DNA of 64,000 nucleotides from the NCBI RefSeq assembly GCF_001014615.2, contig NZ_LBCQ02000001.1, positions 434,001 to 498,000 on the forward strand, read 5' to 3'. The notes below the pieces were generated by a model. That model had not been told where the DNA came from. It saw only the letters and a list, made by a program, of their open reading frames with translations, and ran no database searches. The first letter of the stretch is position 1. Each line of letters starts with the position of its first letter. This document shows positions 39,118 to 50,631 of the stretch, piece after piece. This DNA is from Aquamicrobium sp. LC103. Lineage in GTDB: Bacteria > Pseudomonadota > Alphaproteobacteria > Rhizobiales > Rhizobiaceae. Made by a program: the position numbers and the translations under genes.

Positions 39118-40524
39118 CTAGATGTGTATAGGCTTGAAGAAGGTCGCGAGGGCGGCTTCGCGAACGGCCTCCGACATGGTCGGATGCGCATGGCAGGTGC
39201 GTGCCAGATCCTCCGCCGATCCGCCGAATTCCATCAGCACGGCCGCTTCGTGGATCATCTCGCCGGCTCCGAAGCCGACAATATGGACACCGAGAACGCG
39301 ATCCGTGGCCTTGTCGGATAGAATTTTCACGAAACCGTCCGTGTGCAGCATCGCGCGGGCGCGCCCATTCGCCGTGAAAGGAAATTTGCCGGCTTTGTAT
39401 TCGATGCCGGCCTTCTTTAATTCTTCCTCGGTTCTGCCCACGGACGCGACCTCGGGGCTGGTGTAGACCACGCTCGGAATGACGTCGTAATTCACATGGC
39501 CCGCCTGCCCCGCGATCATCTCGGCAACGGCGATGCCTTCGTCCTCGGCCTTGTGGGCGAGCATCGGGCCGGCGATGACGTCGCCGATCGCATAGACGCC
39601 GGCGGCCGAGGTGGCGTAATGGGCATCCGTCTTGACCCGACCCCTTTCATCGAGGGCAACGCCGGCCTTTTCAAAGCCAAGACCCTCCGTGTAGGGCTTG
39701 CGGCCGGTCGCGACCAGAACCGCATCGGCCTCGATGGTTTCGGCATCGCCGCCCTTGACCGGCTCGAAGGTCACCTTCGCGCCTTTCCTGGTCTTCGAGA
39801 CGCCGGTCACCTTGGCGCCGAGCTTGAATTCCATGCCCTGCTTGGCCAGCATGCGCTGAAACTGCTTGGCGACCTCGCCGTCCATGCCGCCGAGAATGGT
39901 GTCGAGATATTCGACCACGGTGACCTTGGAACCGAGGCGCGCCCAGACCGAGCCGAGCTCGAGCCCGATGACCCCGCCACCGACGACGACGAGATGGCCG
40001 GGCACCTTCTGGAAATCCAGGGCGCCGGTGGACGAGACGATGGTCTTCTCGTCGAACTCCACCTCGACGCCCGGAATGCCGGCGACGTCGGAACCGGTGG
40101 CGATCACGATGTTCTTGGCTTCGATCTCCTGGGCGGAGCCGTCCGCCGCGGTAACGGCAACCTTGCCGCCTCCAAGCAGGCTGCCGGTGCCCTGGTAGGT
40201 ATCGATCTTGTTCTTCTTGAACAGGAAGGCGACGCCGCCGACGTTGGCCGAAACCGTCGCATCCTTGTGGGCGAGCATCTTCTTCAGGTTGAGCTTCGGC
40301 GAAACCTCGATGCCGAGCCCGTCGAAGGAATGGCCGGCCTCGGCGAACATTTCGGATGCGTGCAGCAGGGCCTTGGACGGGATGCAGCCGATGTTGAGGC
40401 AGGTGCCGCCGAAGGTTTCGCGCTTCTCGACGACGGCGGTCTTGAGACCGAGCTGAGCCGCCTTGATGGCGCAGACATAGCCGCCCGGGCCGGTTCCGAT
40501 CACGACGAGATCGTATGAAGACAT
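39118..40524 (-). CDS. lpdA: Dihydrolipoyl dehydrogenase (E3 of 2-oxoglutarate dehydrogenase)
   Basis: 468 residues from ATG 40524 (AGGGA upstream). [22 protein letters not shown] binds [16 protein letters not shown] holds the redox Cys42-Cys47 pair; [15 protein letters not shown] is the NAD loop and [11 protein letters not shown] carries the catalytic His-Glu. It reoxidises the lipoamide of SucB. Near sucAB, it is most likely the E3 of that complex. The frame open to 40674 has no support. Confidence 0.97.
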   Translation of the reverse strand: MSSYDLVVIGTGPGGYVCAIKAAQLGLKTAVVEKRETFGGTCLNIGCIPSKALLHASEMFAEAGHSFDGLGIEVSPKLNLKKMLAHKDATVSANVGGVAFLFKKNKIDTYQGTGSLLGGGKVAVTAADGSAQEIEAKNIVIATGSDVAGIPGVEVEFDEKTIVSSTGALDFQKVPGHLVVVGGGVIGLELGSVWARLGSKVTVVEYLDTILGGMDGEVAKQFQRMLAKQGMEFKLGAKVTGVSKTRKGAKVTFEPVKGGDAETIEADAVLVATGRKPYTEGLGFEKAGVALDERGRVKTDAHYATSAAGVYAIGDVIAGPMLAHKAEDEGIAVAEMIAGQAGHVNYDVIPSVVYTSPEVASVGRTEEELKKAGIEYKAGKFPFTANGRARAMLHTDGFVKILSDKATDRVLGVHIVGFGAGEMIHEAAVLMEFGGSAEDLARTCHAHPTMSEAVREAALATFFKPIHI

Positions 40525-40704
40525 GATGATTTCCCTAATTGAGTCGGCTGGAAAGGTTTTGCGTGAGGCAAGAGGAGGATCAGGCGTGGACGAGTCCCGC
40601 TTCCAGGAGGTTGCGGAGCACCATATCGATTGCTCCGCGTTCGGCAACAGCAGGCACCGGATTTGCGGCGCCATGGCGAAGATGGGGTCGGACGACGGTC
40701 ATTT

Positions 40705-41457
40705 CTAGCGACCACCGCTGACGGTCAAGAGCGAACCCGTCGTATAGGACGACTCGTCAGAAAGAAGCCAGAGTACGGCATTCGCGATCTCGCGCGCCTT
40801 GCCTTCCCGCTTCATCGGCACGAAACCACGCATGGCGGCGATCCGGTCCGGCTGGCCACCGGAAGCATGAATCTCGGTGTCGACGATGCCGGGGCGCACG
40901 GCGTTCACGCGGATGCCCTCCTCCGCCACCTCGCGCGCCAGCCCGACCGTGAAACTGTCGATCGCGCCCTTGGAGGCGGCATAGTCCACATATTCACCCG
41001 GCGAGCCGAGCGTGGCGGCGACGGAAGAAATATTGACGATCACGCCGCCCCTTCCGCCATGCCGCGTCGACATGCGCCTGACGGCTTCGCGTGCGCACAG
41101 CATCGAACCGATCACATTGACGCGCATCATGCGGGTAAAGCGCGCGGCACTCATCTCGTCCACGCGGGACTTGGCGTCGACCACGCCGGCATTGTTGACC
41201 AGCGCGTCGAGTTTGCCGAAACGTTCATCGACGGCGCGGAAGACGGAAAGGACGTCGGCTTCCTCGCCGACGTCTCCCCTGACGGCGAAAGCCTCGCCGC
41301 CATTGCCAGAAATCTCGGCGACGAGCGCGTTGGCGGCGTCGGCGTTCGACACGTAGTTGACCGCCACCCCGTAGCCGGCGGCGGCAGCCAGCCGCGCCAC
41401 TTCCGCGCCGATACCGCGGCTCGCGCCGGTGACGAGAAGGCTCCTTCGCTCCGTCAT
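40705..41457 (-). CDS. Short-chain dehydrogenase/reductase
   Basis: 250 residues from ATG 41457, which overlaps the previous stop as ATGA and has AAAGG upstream. TGASRGIGAEVARLA is the nucleotide loop, LVNNAG the structural motif, and Ser (ISSVAA) with YAASK the catalytic Ser-Tyr-Lys. VRPGIVDTEIHASGG and SSYTTGSLLTVSGGR complete a classical SDR. Substrate unknown. It sits between lpdA and the secreted hypothetical in the suc cluster. Confidence 0.92.
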   Translation of the reverse strand: MTERRSLLVTGASRGIGAEVARLAAAAGYGVAVNYVSNADAANALVAEISGNGGEAFAVRGDVGEEADVLSVFRAVDERFGKLDALVNNAGVVDAKSRVDEMSAARFTRMMRVNVIGSMLCAREAVRRMSTRHGGRGGVIVNISSVAATLGSPGEYVDYAASKGAIDSFTVGLAREVAEEGIRVNAVRPGIVDTEIHASGGQPDRIAAMRGFVPMKREGKAREIANAVLWLLSDESSYTTGSLLTVSGGR

Positions 41458-41948
41458 TCCTGACATCCTTTCAGCGTGAACACGTCCCAAGGCATCTTTT
41501 CCAGGTTCTCGCCTATCACGGCGGCGTAGCGCAGGCCGTAGGCAAGATCAGGGAAGATCAGCGTCTTCGGCGCCGGCTCGCCCTGTCCGGGCAGCAGCGC
41601 GACGTCTCCCTGCTCGTCCACGGCATAGATGACGCCCTGCCAGGCCGTGCAGGCCTCTATCTCCGCGCCGGTCACGTCGCCCTCGGGGCATTCGTGCATC
41701 AGCATGCCGTTCGGGCGGGCGACGCCCTCGCTCCACATCACCACCCCGTCGGCGACGAGGTCCTTCGGCAGGATCATACGGAATGCGTTGGTGACCGCCG
41801 CCGCTTCCGCCGGTCGGAACTCGACGGAGGCCCCGATCTCGGGTTCGCCGTAGACCGCGAGCTCGATGGGGCAGGCGGCGAAGGCGGAGGAAGCAAATGC
41901 CACCGTGAGTGCCGCAGAAATTGCTGCCGTACAGCCTGCCGTGCTCAT
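41454..41948 (-). CDS. Secreted hypothetical protein
   Basis: 164 residues with a signal peptide (MSTAGCTAAISAALTVAFASSAFA, cleavage before ACP). The mature 140 residues have three Cys (CPIEL, HECPEGD, EACTAWQG) plus one near the end (LKGCQE), so disulfides are likely. No family recognised. It overlaps the VOC gene and the SDR gene by four bases each, so the three are co-translated between sucB and lpdA. Confidence 0.8.
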   Translation of the reverse strand: MSTAGCTAAISAALTVAFASSAFAACPIELAVYGEPEIGASVEFRPAEAAAVTNAFRMILPKDLVADGVVMWSEGVARPNGMLMHECPEGDVTGAEIEACTAWQGVIYAVDEQGDVALLPGQGEPAPKTLIFPDLAYGLRYAAVIGENLEKMPWDVFTLKGCQE

Positions 41949-42367
41949 CCGCCAAGCCCCGCATTGAAGGCCCAGACATGACCGAATGGATCGGCGATCT
42001 TCGCGTAGCGAGCGCCCCAGAAGGCGTCTTCCGGACTGGAAATGACGGTCGCCCCATGGATTGCGGCTCGTTCGACCGCGCGGTCCACCTCCGCGGGTGA
42101 GGCGAGATTGACGTTGATGGTCAGCCCGGCGCCGCCGCGGGTCAGCGGCGACAGAACGTCCGACGCGAATTCCGGGAATTCGTCGTGCAGCATGACCTCG
42201 CTGCCGAACATTGCTAGATTGGCATGGAGCACGCGGCTGCCGTCATCGGCCATCTGCTCGTAGGTCTCGACCGCACCGAATGCCTCTTCGTACCAGGCGA
42301 TCGCTTCCTTGCCGTTCTTGACGCAGAGATGGACCTGGATCGGCGGCAGGTCTGAACCGAAGGCCAT
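41945..42367 (-). CDS. VOC family (glyoxalase/PhnB-like) protein
   Basis: 140 residues. IQVHLCVKNGKEAIAWYEEAFGAVETYEQMADDG and MFGSEVMLHDEFPEF match the PhnB-type vicinal oxygen chelate fold, with DPFGHVWAFN near the C-terminus. Metal and substrate are unknown. First gene of the small trio after sucB (98-base gap). Confidence 0.88.
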   Translation of the reverse strand: MAFGSDLPPIQVHLCVKNGKEAIAWYEEAFGAVETYEQMADDGSRVLHANLAMFGSEVMLHDEFPEFASDVLSPLTRGGAGLTINVNLASPAEVDRAVERAAIHGATVISSPEDAFWGARYAKIADPFGHVWAFNAGLGG

Positions 42368-42465
42368 GGAAAGCTCCCCTTGCCAAAGCGGGCGTTCGAG
42401 TTGCCTCGCCCGCCCGCATCTTACAGGACTTTCGTTACCGGACAGCCCCCGAGCGTCGACTGATC

Positions 42466-43689
42466 CTAGAGATCAAGGACCAGACGCTCCGGATCCTCGA
42501 GGCTTTCCTTGACGCGGACGAGGAAGGTCACCGCTTCCTTGCCGTCGACGATGCGGTGATCGTAGGAGAGCGCCAGATACATCATCGGGCGGATGACGAT
42601 CTGACCACCGACGACGACCGGGCGCTCCTGGATCTTGTGCATGCCGAGAATGCCGGACTGCGGTGCGTTGAGGATCGGCGTCGACATCAGCGAACCATAG
42701 ACGCCGCCATTCGAGATGGTGAAGGTGCCGCCCTGCATGTCGGCGACGGAGAGCTTGCCGTCGCGCGCCGCGATGCCGAGACGACCGATTTCCTTCTCGA
42801 TATCGGCGATTCCCATCTGGTCGGCGTCGCGCACCACCGGGACCACAAGGCCCTTGTCGGTGCCGACGGCCACGCCGATATGGGCGTAGTTCTTGTAGAT
42901 GATGTCGGTGCCGTCGATCTCGGCATTGACCGCCGGGATCTCCTTCAGCGCATGCGTCACCGCCTTGGTGAAGAAGCCCATGAAGCCGAGCTTCACGCCA
43001 TGCTTCTTCTCGAAGACGTCCTTGTACTTAGAACGCAGGTCCATGACCGCCTTCATGTCGACCTCGTTGAAGGTCGTCAGCATGGCGGCCGTGCTCTGGG
43101 CGTCCTTCAGGCGTCGCGCGATGGTCTGGCGCAGCTTGGTCATGCGCACGCGCTCCTCGCGCACCGCATCGTCGGCCGAGGACGGCGCGCGAGCGGCGAC
43201 CGGAGCCGCCGCCGGCGCGGAAACGCCCTTGGCGACCGCGTCGAGCGCATCGCCCTTCAGCACCTGGCCACGCTTGCCGGAGCCGGCGACCTGATCGGCG
43301 GAAATGCCGGCCTCGGTGAGGATCTTCGCGGCGGCGGGCGCCGGCGGCATCGAGGTCTTCTCCGCGGGCGCGGCGGCGGACTTGGGCGCCTCGGCCTTCT
43401 GTTCCGCCTTCGGAGCCTCGGCCTTCGGCGCTTCCTTCTTGGCGGCGCCGGCGCCTTCCGCGATCGAGCCGAGCAGCGCGCCCACCTCGACGGTCTCGCC
43501 CTCCTGCACGGTGATTTCCGCGAGCGTGCCCGCGGCCGGAGCCGGCACCTCGATCGTCACCTTGTCGGTTTCCAGTTCCACGACCGGCTCGTCGACGGAG
43601 ATCGCGTCGCCCGCCTTCTTGAACCACTTGCCGATGGTCGCTTCGGTGACGGATTCACCAAGTGTGGGGACGCGAATTTCGGTTGCCAT
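42466..43689 (-). CDS. sucB: 2-oxoglutarate dehydrogenase E2, dihydrolipoyl succinyltransferase
   Basis: 407 residues. Lipoyl domain at 1-77 with lipoylated Lys43 in [14 protein letters not shown], an Ala/Pro/Lys/Glu-rich linker, the E1/E3-binding domain ([29 protein letters not shown]), and the catalytic core ending [17 protein letters not shown] with the catalytic His. It transfers succinyl groups to CoA. Follows sucA by 40 bases. Confidence 0.98.
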   Translation of the reverse strand: MATEIRVPTLGESVTEATIGKWFKKAGDAISVDEPVVELETDKVTIEVPAPAAGTLAEITVQEGETVEVGALLGSIAEGAGAAKKEAPKAEAPKAEQKAEAPKSAAAPAEKTSMPPAPAAAKILTEAGISADQVAGSGKRGQVLKGDALDAVAKGVSAPAAAPVAARAPSSADDAVREERVRMTKLRQTIARRLKDAQSTAAMLTTFNEVDMKAVMDLRSKYKDVFEKKHGVKLGFMGFFTKAVTHALKEIPAVNAEIDGTDIIYKNYAHIGVAVGTDKGLVVPVVRDADQMGIADIEKEIGRLGIAARDGKLSVADMQGGTFTISNGGVYGSLMSTPILNAPQSGILGMHKIQERPVVVGGQIVIRPMMYLALSYDHRIVDGKEAVTFLVRVKESLEDPERLVLDL

Positions 43690-43729
43690 TGTTCTGTTCC
43701 GTTGCCTGTTTTCGCTTTGTCTCGGTTAC

Positions 43730-46717
43730 CTATTCACCAAGCGCGTCCTCGAGGAAGGCCTCGAGCTGCGCCAGATGCTTCGACATCAGACCCGTCGCCG
43801 GCGACGCCGAAGCCGGACGGCCGGTATAGCGCACGCGCTGGTGCTTCGCGTCGATGTGGGCGAGCACCCATTCCAGATAGGGATCGATGAACGACCAGGC
43901 GCCCATGTTCTTGGGCTCTTCCTGGCACCACACCATCTCCGCATTGCGGAAGCGCGACAGTTCGTTGATCAGCGCCTTCGCCGGGAACGGGTAGAGCTGC
44001 TCGACGCGCAGCAGGTAGATGTCGTCGATGCCGCGCTTCTCGCGCTCCTCGTAGAGGTCGTAATAGACCTTGCCGGAGCAAAGAACGACGCGGCGGATCT
44101 TCGAGTCCTTGACGAGCTTGACCGGCTCGTTGCCGAGATATTGCGCGTCGTCCCACAGCAGGCGGTGGAACGAGCTTTCGCCCGACATTTCCGAGAGCGT
44201 CGAGATCGCGCGCTTGTGGCGCAGAAGCGACTTCGGCGTCATCAGGATCAGCGGCTTGCGGAAGTCGCGCTTGAGCTGACGGCGCAGGATGTGGAAGTAG
44301 TTAGCCGGCGTCGTGCAGTAAGCGACCTGCATGTTGTCTTCCGCGCACATCTGCAGGAAGCGCTCAAGACGGGCCGAGGAATGCTCGGGCCCCTGCCCCT
44401 CGTAGCCATGCGGCAGAAGGCAGACGAGACCCGACATGCGCAGCCACTTGCGTTCGCCCGACGAAATGAACTGGTCGAACACGACCTGTGCGCCGTTGGC
44501 GAAATCGCCGAACTGCGCTTCCCACAGTGTCAGGGCGCGGGGCTCGGCCAGCGAGTAGCCATATTCGAAGCCGAGCACGGCCTCTTCCGAGAGCATCGAG
44601 TTGATGACCTCGTAATTGGCCTGCTGCGGGCCGAGATTGTTGAGCGGAATGTAGCGGTCCTCGTTCTTCTGATCGTAGAGGACCGAATGGCGCTGCGAGA
44701 AGGTGCCGCGCTCGGAATCCTGGCCGGAAAGCCGGATCGGATTGCCGTCCATCAGGATCGCGCCGAAAGCCAGGGCCTCCGCCGTCGACCAGTCGATGCC
44801 CTCGCCCGTGTCGATCGCCTTGCGGCGGTTCTCCAGGAAGCGGCCGATCGTACGGTGGACCTCGAAATCCTTCGGCACCTCGGTGAGCTTCTTGCCGATC
44901 TCCTTCAGCGTCTTGACCGGCACCGAGGTTTTGCCGCGGCGCTGCTCGTCCTGATTGTCGGCGGTGCGCAGGCCGGTCCAGGCGCCGTCGAGCCAGTCGG
45001 CCTTGTTGGGCTTGTAGGACTGGCCGGCTTCGAACTCGGCTTCCAGATGCGCGCGCCAGTCGGCCTTCATCTGGTCGATCTCGCCCTCGCTGATCAGCCC
45101 TTCGGAGATCAGCTTGTCGCCGTAGAGCTGCACGGTGGTGCGGTGCGCGCGGATCGACTTGTACATGATCGGCTGGGTGAATGCCGGCTCGTCGCCCTCA
45201 TTGTGGCCGAAACGGCGGTAGCAGAGCATGTCGATGACGACCGGCTTGTGGAACGTCATGCGGAACTCGGTGGCCACCTTGGCGGCGTAGACGACCGCTT
45301 CCGGATCGTCGCCGTTGACGTGGAAGATCGGCGCCTCGATCATCTTCGCCACATCCGAGGGATAGGGCGAGGAGCGCGAGAAGCGCGGATTGGTGGTGAA
45401 ACCGATCTGGTTGTTGATGATGAAGTGCAGCGTTCCCGCCACGCGGTGGCCGCGCAGGCCGGAAAGGCCGAGAATCTCGGCCACCACGCCCTGGCCGGCG
45501 AAGGCGGCGTCGCCGTGGAGAAGCAGCGGCATCACCTTGGCGCGCTCCTCCTGCGGCACGACCTCCTCGCGCTTGCGGCCGTAGAGCTGGTCCTGCTTGG
45601 CGCGGGCCTTGCCCATGACGACCGGATCGACGATCTCGAGATGCGAGGGGTTCGCGGTCAGCGACAGGTGCACCTTGTTGCCGTCGAACTCGCGGTCGGA
45701 GGAGGCGCCGAGATGGTACTTGACGTCGCCCGAGCCTTCAACGTCGTCGGGCGCGAAGGAGCCTCCCTTGAACTCGTGGAAGATCGCGCGGTGCGGTTTG
45801 GCCATGACCTGGCTCAGCACGTTCAGACGGCCGCGGTGGGCCATGCCGAGGACGATTTCCTTCATGCCCATGGCGCCGCCGCGCTTGACGATCTGCTCGA
45901 GCGCCGGAATGAGCGATTCGCCGCCGTCGAGGCCGAAGCGCTTGGTGCCCTTGTACTTGACGTCGATGAACTGCTCGAAGCCTTCAGCCTCGATCAGCTT
46001 CTGCAGGATCGCCTTCTTGCCGTTGGCGGTGAATTCGATGCCCTTGTCGGGACCTTCGATGCGCTCCTGGATCCAGGCCTTCTCGTCCGGATTGGAAATG
46101 TGCATGAACTCGACGCCGAGCGTCGAGCAATAGGTCCGCTTGAGGATGTCGAGCATCTCGCGGATGGTGGCGTATTCCAGCCCCAGAACGTGATCGATGA
46201 AGATCTTGCGGTCGTAGTCGGCCTCGGTGAAGCCATAGGCCTCGGGCGACAGCTCGTTGTAGTCCTCGAGCGGCTTGGCGATGCCGAGCGGATCGAGATT
46301 GGCGTGAAGGTGGCCGCGCATGCGGTAGGCGCGGATCATCATGATGGCGCGGACCGAATCGCGCGTGGCGCGCAGTACGTCCTCGCCGGAAACGGCGACG
46401 CCGTCGGTGGCCGCCTTGTCCTTCACCTTCTTTTCGAAATACTTCTCGACCGCCCCCCAATTGCCATCGAGAGCGGAGACGAGCTCGCCATTGGCGGCCT
46501 GCGGCCAGTTCGGCTTCGTCCAGGAAGCGCCGGCGGCGTTCTTGCGCACGTCCTCGGCATTGTCCTTGAGGGCGCCGAAGAACTCGCGCCACTCCTCGTT
46601 CACCGTGGTGGGATCGTCCTGCCAAGCCGCGTAAAGGCTTTCGATATAGTCGGCGTTGCCGCCGTAGAGGAACGAACTGATGGAAAATTGGTCGTTGGCC
46701 TGATCTTGTCGCGCCAT
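43730..46717 (-). CDS. sucA: 2-oxoglutarate dehydrogenase E1 component
   Basis: 995 residues. FLYGGNADYIESLYAAWQDDPTTV is the N-terminal E2-binding segment, GMAHRGRLNVLSQ a signature, and HVNGDDPEAVVYAAKVATEFR the thiamine diphosphate loop; the C-terminal half has LPHGYEGQGPEHSSARLERFLQ and TPKSLLRHK. It decarboxylates 2-oxoglutarate. It lies 144 bases after sucD with a hairpin between. Confidence 0.98.
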   Translation of the reverse strand: MARQDQANDQFSISSFLYGGNADYIESLYAAWQDDPTTVNEEWREFFGALKDNAEDVRKNAAGASWTKPNWPQAANGELVSALDGNWGAVEKYFEKKVKDKAATDGVAVSGEDVLRATRDSVRAIMMIRAYRMRGHLHANLDPLGIAKPLEDYNELSPEAYGFTEADYDRKIFIDHVLGLEYATIREMLDILKRTYCSTLGVEFMHISNPDEKAWIQERIEGPDKGIEFTANGKKAILQKLIEAEGFEQFIDVKYKGTKRFGLDGGESLIPALEQIVKRGGAMGMKEIVLGMAHRGRLNVLSQVMAKPHRAIFHEFKGGSFAPDDVEGSGDVKYHLGASSDREFDGNKVHLSLTANPSHLEIVDPVVMGKARAKQDQLYGRKREEVVPQEERAKVMPLLLHGDAAFAGQGVVAEILGLSGLRGHRVAGTLHFIINNQIGFTTNPRFSRSSPYPSDVAKMIEAPIFHVNGDDPEAVVYAAKVATEFRMTFHKPVVIDMLCYRRFGHNEGDEPAFTQPIMYKSIRAHRTTVQLYGDKLISEGLISEGEIDQMKADWRAHLEAEFEAGQSYKPNKADWLDGAWTGLRTADNQDEQRRGKTSVPVKTLKEIGKKLTEVPKDFEVHRTIGRFLENRRKAIDTGEGIDWSTAEALAFGAILMDGNPIRLSGQDSERGTFSQRHSVLYDQKNEDRYIPLNNLGPQQANYEVINSMLSEEAVLGFEYGYSLAEPRALTLWEAQFGDFANGAQVVFDQFISSGERKWLRMSGLVCLLPHGYEGQGPEHSSARLERFLQMCAEDNMQVAYCTTPANYFHILRRQLKRDFRKPLILMTPKSLLRHKRAISTLSEMSGESSFHRLLWDDAQYLGNEPVKLVKDSKIRRVVLCSGKVYYDLYEEREKRGIDDIYLLRVEQLYPFPAKALINELSRFRNAEMVWCQEEPKNMGAWSFIDPYLEWVLAHIDAKHQRVRYTGRPASASPATGLMSKHLAQLEAFLEDALGE

Positions 46718-46824
46718 TTCTCTTTCGGAGCTTCCGCTCCGTCTCCTTAAAGCCCGCGGTCCCAGCCGCCTCGGCGGTTATTCCGCCCCGTTCCCCGAAC
46801 GAATGCCGTCTTATTCAGTTCAAA

Positions 46825-46852
46825 TGTGCCGGGCAGATGGCCGCCCGGCACA
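46825..46852 (-). terminator. Hairpin between sucD and sucA, possible attenuator
   Basis: TGTGCCGGGC (46825-46834) pairs with GCCCGGCACA (46843-46852) over an eight-base loop. On the minus strand only TTTG follows, so it may be a partial terminator or mRNA stabiliser that sets the sucCD to sucAB ratio. Confidence 0.6.
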
Positions 46853-46860
46853 TAATTTCG

Positions 46861-47763
<903 letters not shown>

Positions 47764-47769
47764 CTTGGT

Positions 47770-48966
47770 TCAGTTCCCCTTCACAGCCTTGACGATCTTC
47801 TGCGCCGCATCGTCGAGATCGTCGGCCGAGATCACGTTGAGGCCGCTCTCGTTGATGATCTTCTTGCCGAGCTCGACATTGGTGCCTTCGAGGCGAACCA
47901 CGAGCGGCACTTTCAGCCCCACTTCCTTGACCGCCGCGATCACGCCTTCGGCGATGACGTCGCATTTCATGATGCCGCCGAAGATGTTGACGAGGATGCC
48001 CTCGACGGCCGGGTCGGCGGTGATGATCTTGAAGGCCGCCGTCACCTTCTCCTTGGAAGCGCCGCCACCGACGTCCAGGAAGTTTGCCGGCTCAGCACCG
48101 TAGAGCTTGATGATGTCCATCGTCGCCATGGCAAGGCCGGCGCCGTTGACCATGCAGCCGATATTGCCGTCGAGCGCGACATAGGCGAGGTCGTATTTCG
48201 ACGCCTCGATCTCCTTGTCGTCCTCTTCGGTGGTGTCGCGCAGCTCGACCACGTCCGGGTGACGGAAGAGCGCGTTGTTGTCGAACGACACCTTGGCGTC
48301 GAGAACGCGCAGGCGACCGTTGGTCATCACGATCAGCGGATTGACCTCGAGCAGGCTCATGTCCTTCTCGGCGAAGGCCTTGTAGAGGATCGGGAACAGC
48401 TTCTCGCCATCCTTGGCCGCCTCGCCGGAGAGCTTCAGCGCCTCGTTCAGCTTGGCGGTGTCCGCGGCGGTCACGCCGGTCTCGGGGTCGATCGCGACGG
48501 TGATGATCTTCTCGGGCGTTTCCTCGGCGACCGCCTCGATGTCCATGCCGCCCTCGGTGGAGACGACGAAGGCGATGCGGCCGACCGAGCGGTCCACCAG
48601 GATCGACAGGTAGAGCTCGCGGTCGATGTCGGCGCCGTCCTCGATATAGAGGCGGTTGACCTGCTTGCCTTCCGCGCTGGTCTGCTTGGTGACCAGCGTG
48701 TTGCCGAGCATTTCCTTGACGTTGACGACGACGTCCTCGACGGACTTCGCCAGCCGCACGCCGCCCTTGGCGTCCGGGCCGAGCTCCTTGAACTTGCCCT
48801 TGCCGCGGCCGCCGGCGTGGATCTGGCTCTTGACCACGTAGAGCGGGCCCGGGAGCTGCTTCGCCGCCGCTTCGGCCTCTTCCGGCTTGAGAATGGCGAC
48901 GCCGTCGGCAACCGGAGCGCCGTAGCCCTTCAGAAGCTGCTTGGCCTGATATTCATGGATGTTCAT
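47770..48966 (-). CDS. sucC: Succinyl-CoA synthetase beta subunit
   Basis: 398 residues. [23 protein letters not shown] starts an ATP-grasp domain with [50 protein letters not shown] lies in the CoA-ligase domain. Conserved order mdh-sucC-sucD-sucA-sucB. Begins 12 bases after mdh. Confidence 0.98.
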   Translation of the reverse strand: MNIHEYQAKQLLKGYGAPVADGVAILKPEEAEAAAKQLPGPLYVVKSQIHAGGRGKGKFKELGPDAKGGVRLAKSVEDVVVNVKEMLGNTLVTKQTSAEGKQVNRLYIEDGADIDRELYLSILVDRSVGRIAFVVSTEGGMDIEAVAEETPEKIITVAIDPETGVTAADTAKLNEALKLSGEAAKDGEKLFPILYKAFAEKDMSLLEVNPLIVMTNGRLRVLDAKVSFDNNALFRHPDVVELRDTTEEDDKEIEASKYDLAYVALDGNIGCMVNGAGLAMATMDIIKLYGAEPANFLDVGGGASKEKVTAAFKIITADPAVEGILVNIFGGIMKCDVIAEGVIAAVKEVGLKVPLVVRLEGTNVELGKKIINESGLNVISADDLDDAAQKIVKAVKGN

Positions 48967-48978
48967 ATGGTCTCCCCC

Positions 48979-49959
<981 letters not shown>

Positions 49960-50125
49960 TTATATGATGCCGGAGCGAAGGTGTACCGGCCACGAGCGGT
50001 TGATGCCGAGACTTTCCGGACACGGGAGGCCGTCCGAAATTCGCGGAGGAGATAAACAGATCATGTGGAAAACTCAACCGATTCTTTCGAGCTGAATAGT
50101 TTCAATCGGTTAGATAATTATGAAT

Positions 50126-50141
50126 TTACGTAAACGTAAAA
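50126..50141. promoter_or_regulatory. Inverted repeat upstream of mdh
   Basis: TTTACG-TAAA-CGTAAA lies 182 bases upstream of the mdh start and 67 bases before the divergent acetyltransferase, in an AT-rich patch (50100-50150). It could be an operator for either unit. Regulator unknown. Confidence 0.45.
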
Positions 50142-50207
50142 GTTTCAAAGGGAGGCGCAGATCGACAGGGGAACATTCGCTTTCACAGACATCGCTGGAG
50201 ATACGAC

Positions 50208-50627
50208 ATGAACGTTGAAATCCGCCGGGTGGCCGCCGGCGACGAGGCGCTGTTCGCGCGCATCGCCGAAGGGGTGTTCGACGAGCCGGTCGATGCCGCG
50301 CGCCTCAAGGCCTATCTCGCCGAGCCCGGTCACTTCATGCTCGTCGCCATCGCTGAGGGCGAAACGGTGGGGCAGGCGGCCGCCGTCATCCACCGCCATC
50401 CCGACAAGGCGACCGAGCTTTATATCGACGAGGTCGGCGTGGCCGATGCATGGCGGAGGAAGGGGATAGCCCGCCGGCTGGTCGAGGAGATGCTGCAGCT
50501 CGGCCGCTCGCTCGGCTGCGAGGAGGCATGGCTCGGCACCGAACACGACAATGTCCCGGCCCGCCGGCTCTACGAATCCTTCGATGCCGATCGGGAGGAC
50601 TTCGTCATGTATGTCTTCAAGCTTTGA
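50208..50627 (+). CDS. GNAT acetyltransferase, AAC(3)-I-like
   Basis: 139 residues with GGAGATACG before the ATG. LYIDEVGVADAWRRKGIARRLVEEML contains the acetyl-CoA loop (R-x-x-G-I-A), and EHDNVPARRLYESF the C-terminal substrate region. VFDEPVDAARLKAYLAEPGHFMLVAI resembles aminoglycoside 3-N-acetyltransferase type I proteins. Substrate unknown. Convergent with zapE, four bases apart. Confidence 0.88.
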   Translation: MNVEIRRVAAGDEALFARIAEGVFDEPVDAARLKAYLAEPGHFMLVAIAEGETVGQAAAVIHRHPDKATELYIDEVGVADAWRRKGIARRLVEEMLQLGRSLGCEEAWLGTEHDNVPARRLYESFDADREDFVMYVFKL

Positions 50628-50631
50628 GGTG

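Noticed and set aside
43304-46750. A plus-strand open frame of over 1100 codons
   Set aside because: It lies antisense to sucB and sucA, whose proteins match their families throughout; the frame is open only because of the GC-rich third-position bias and has no recognisable domain.
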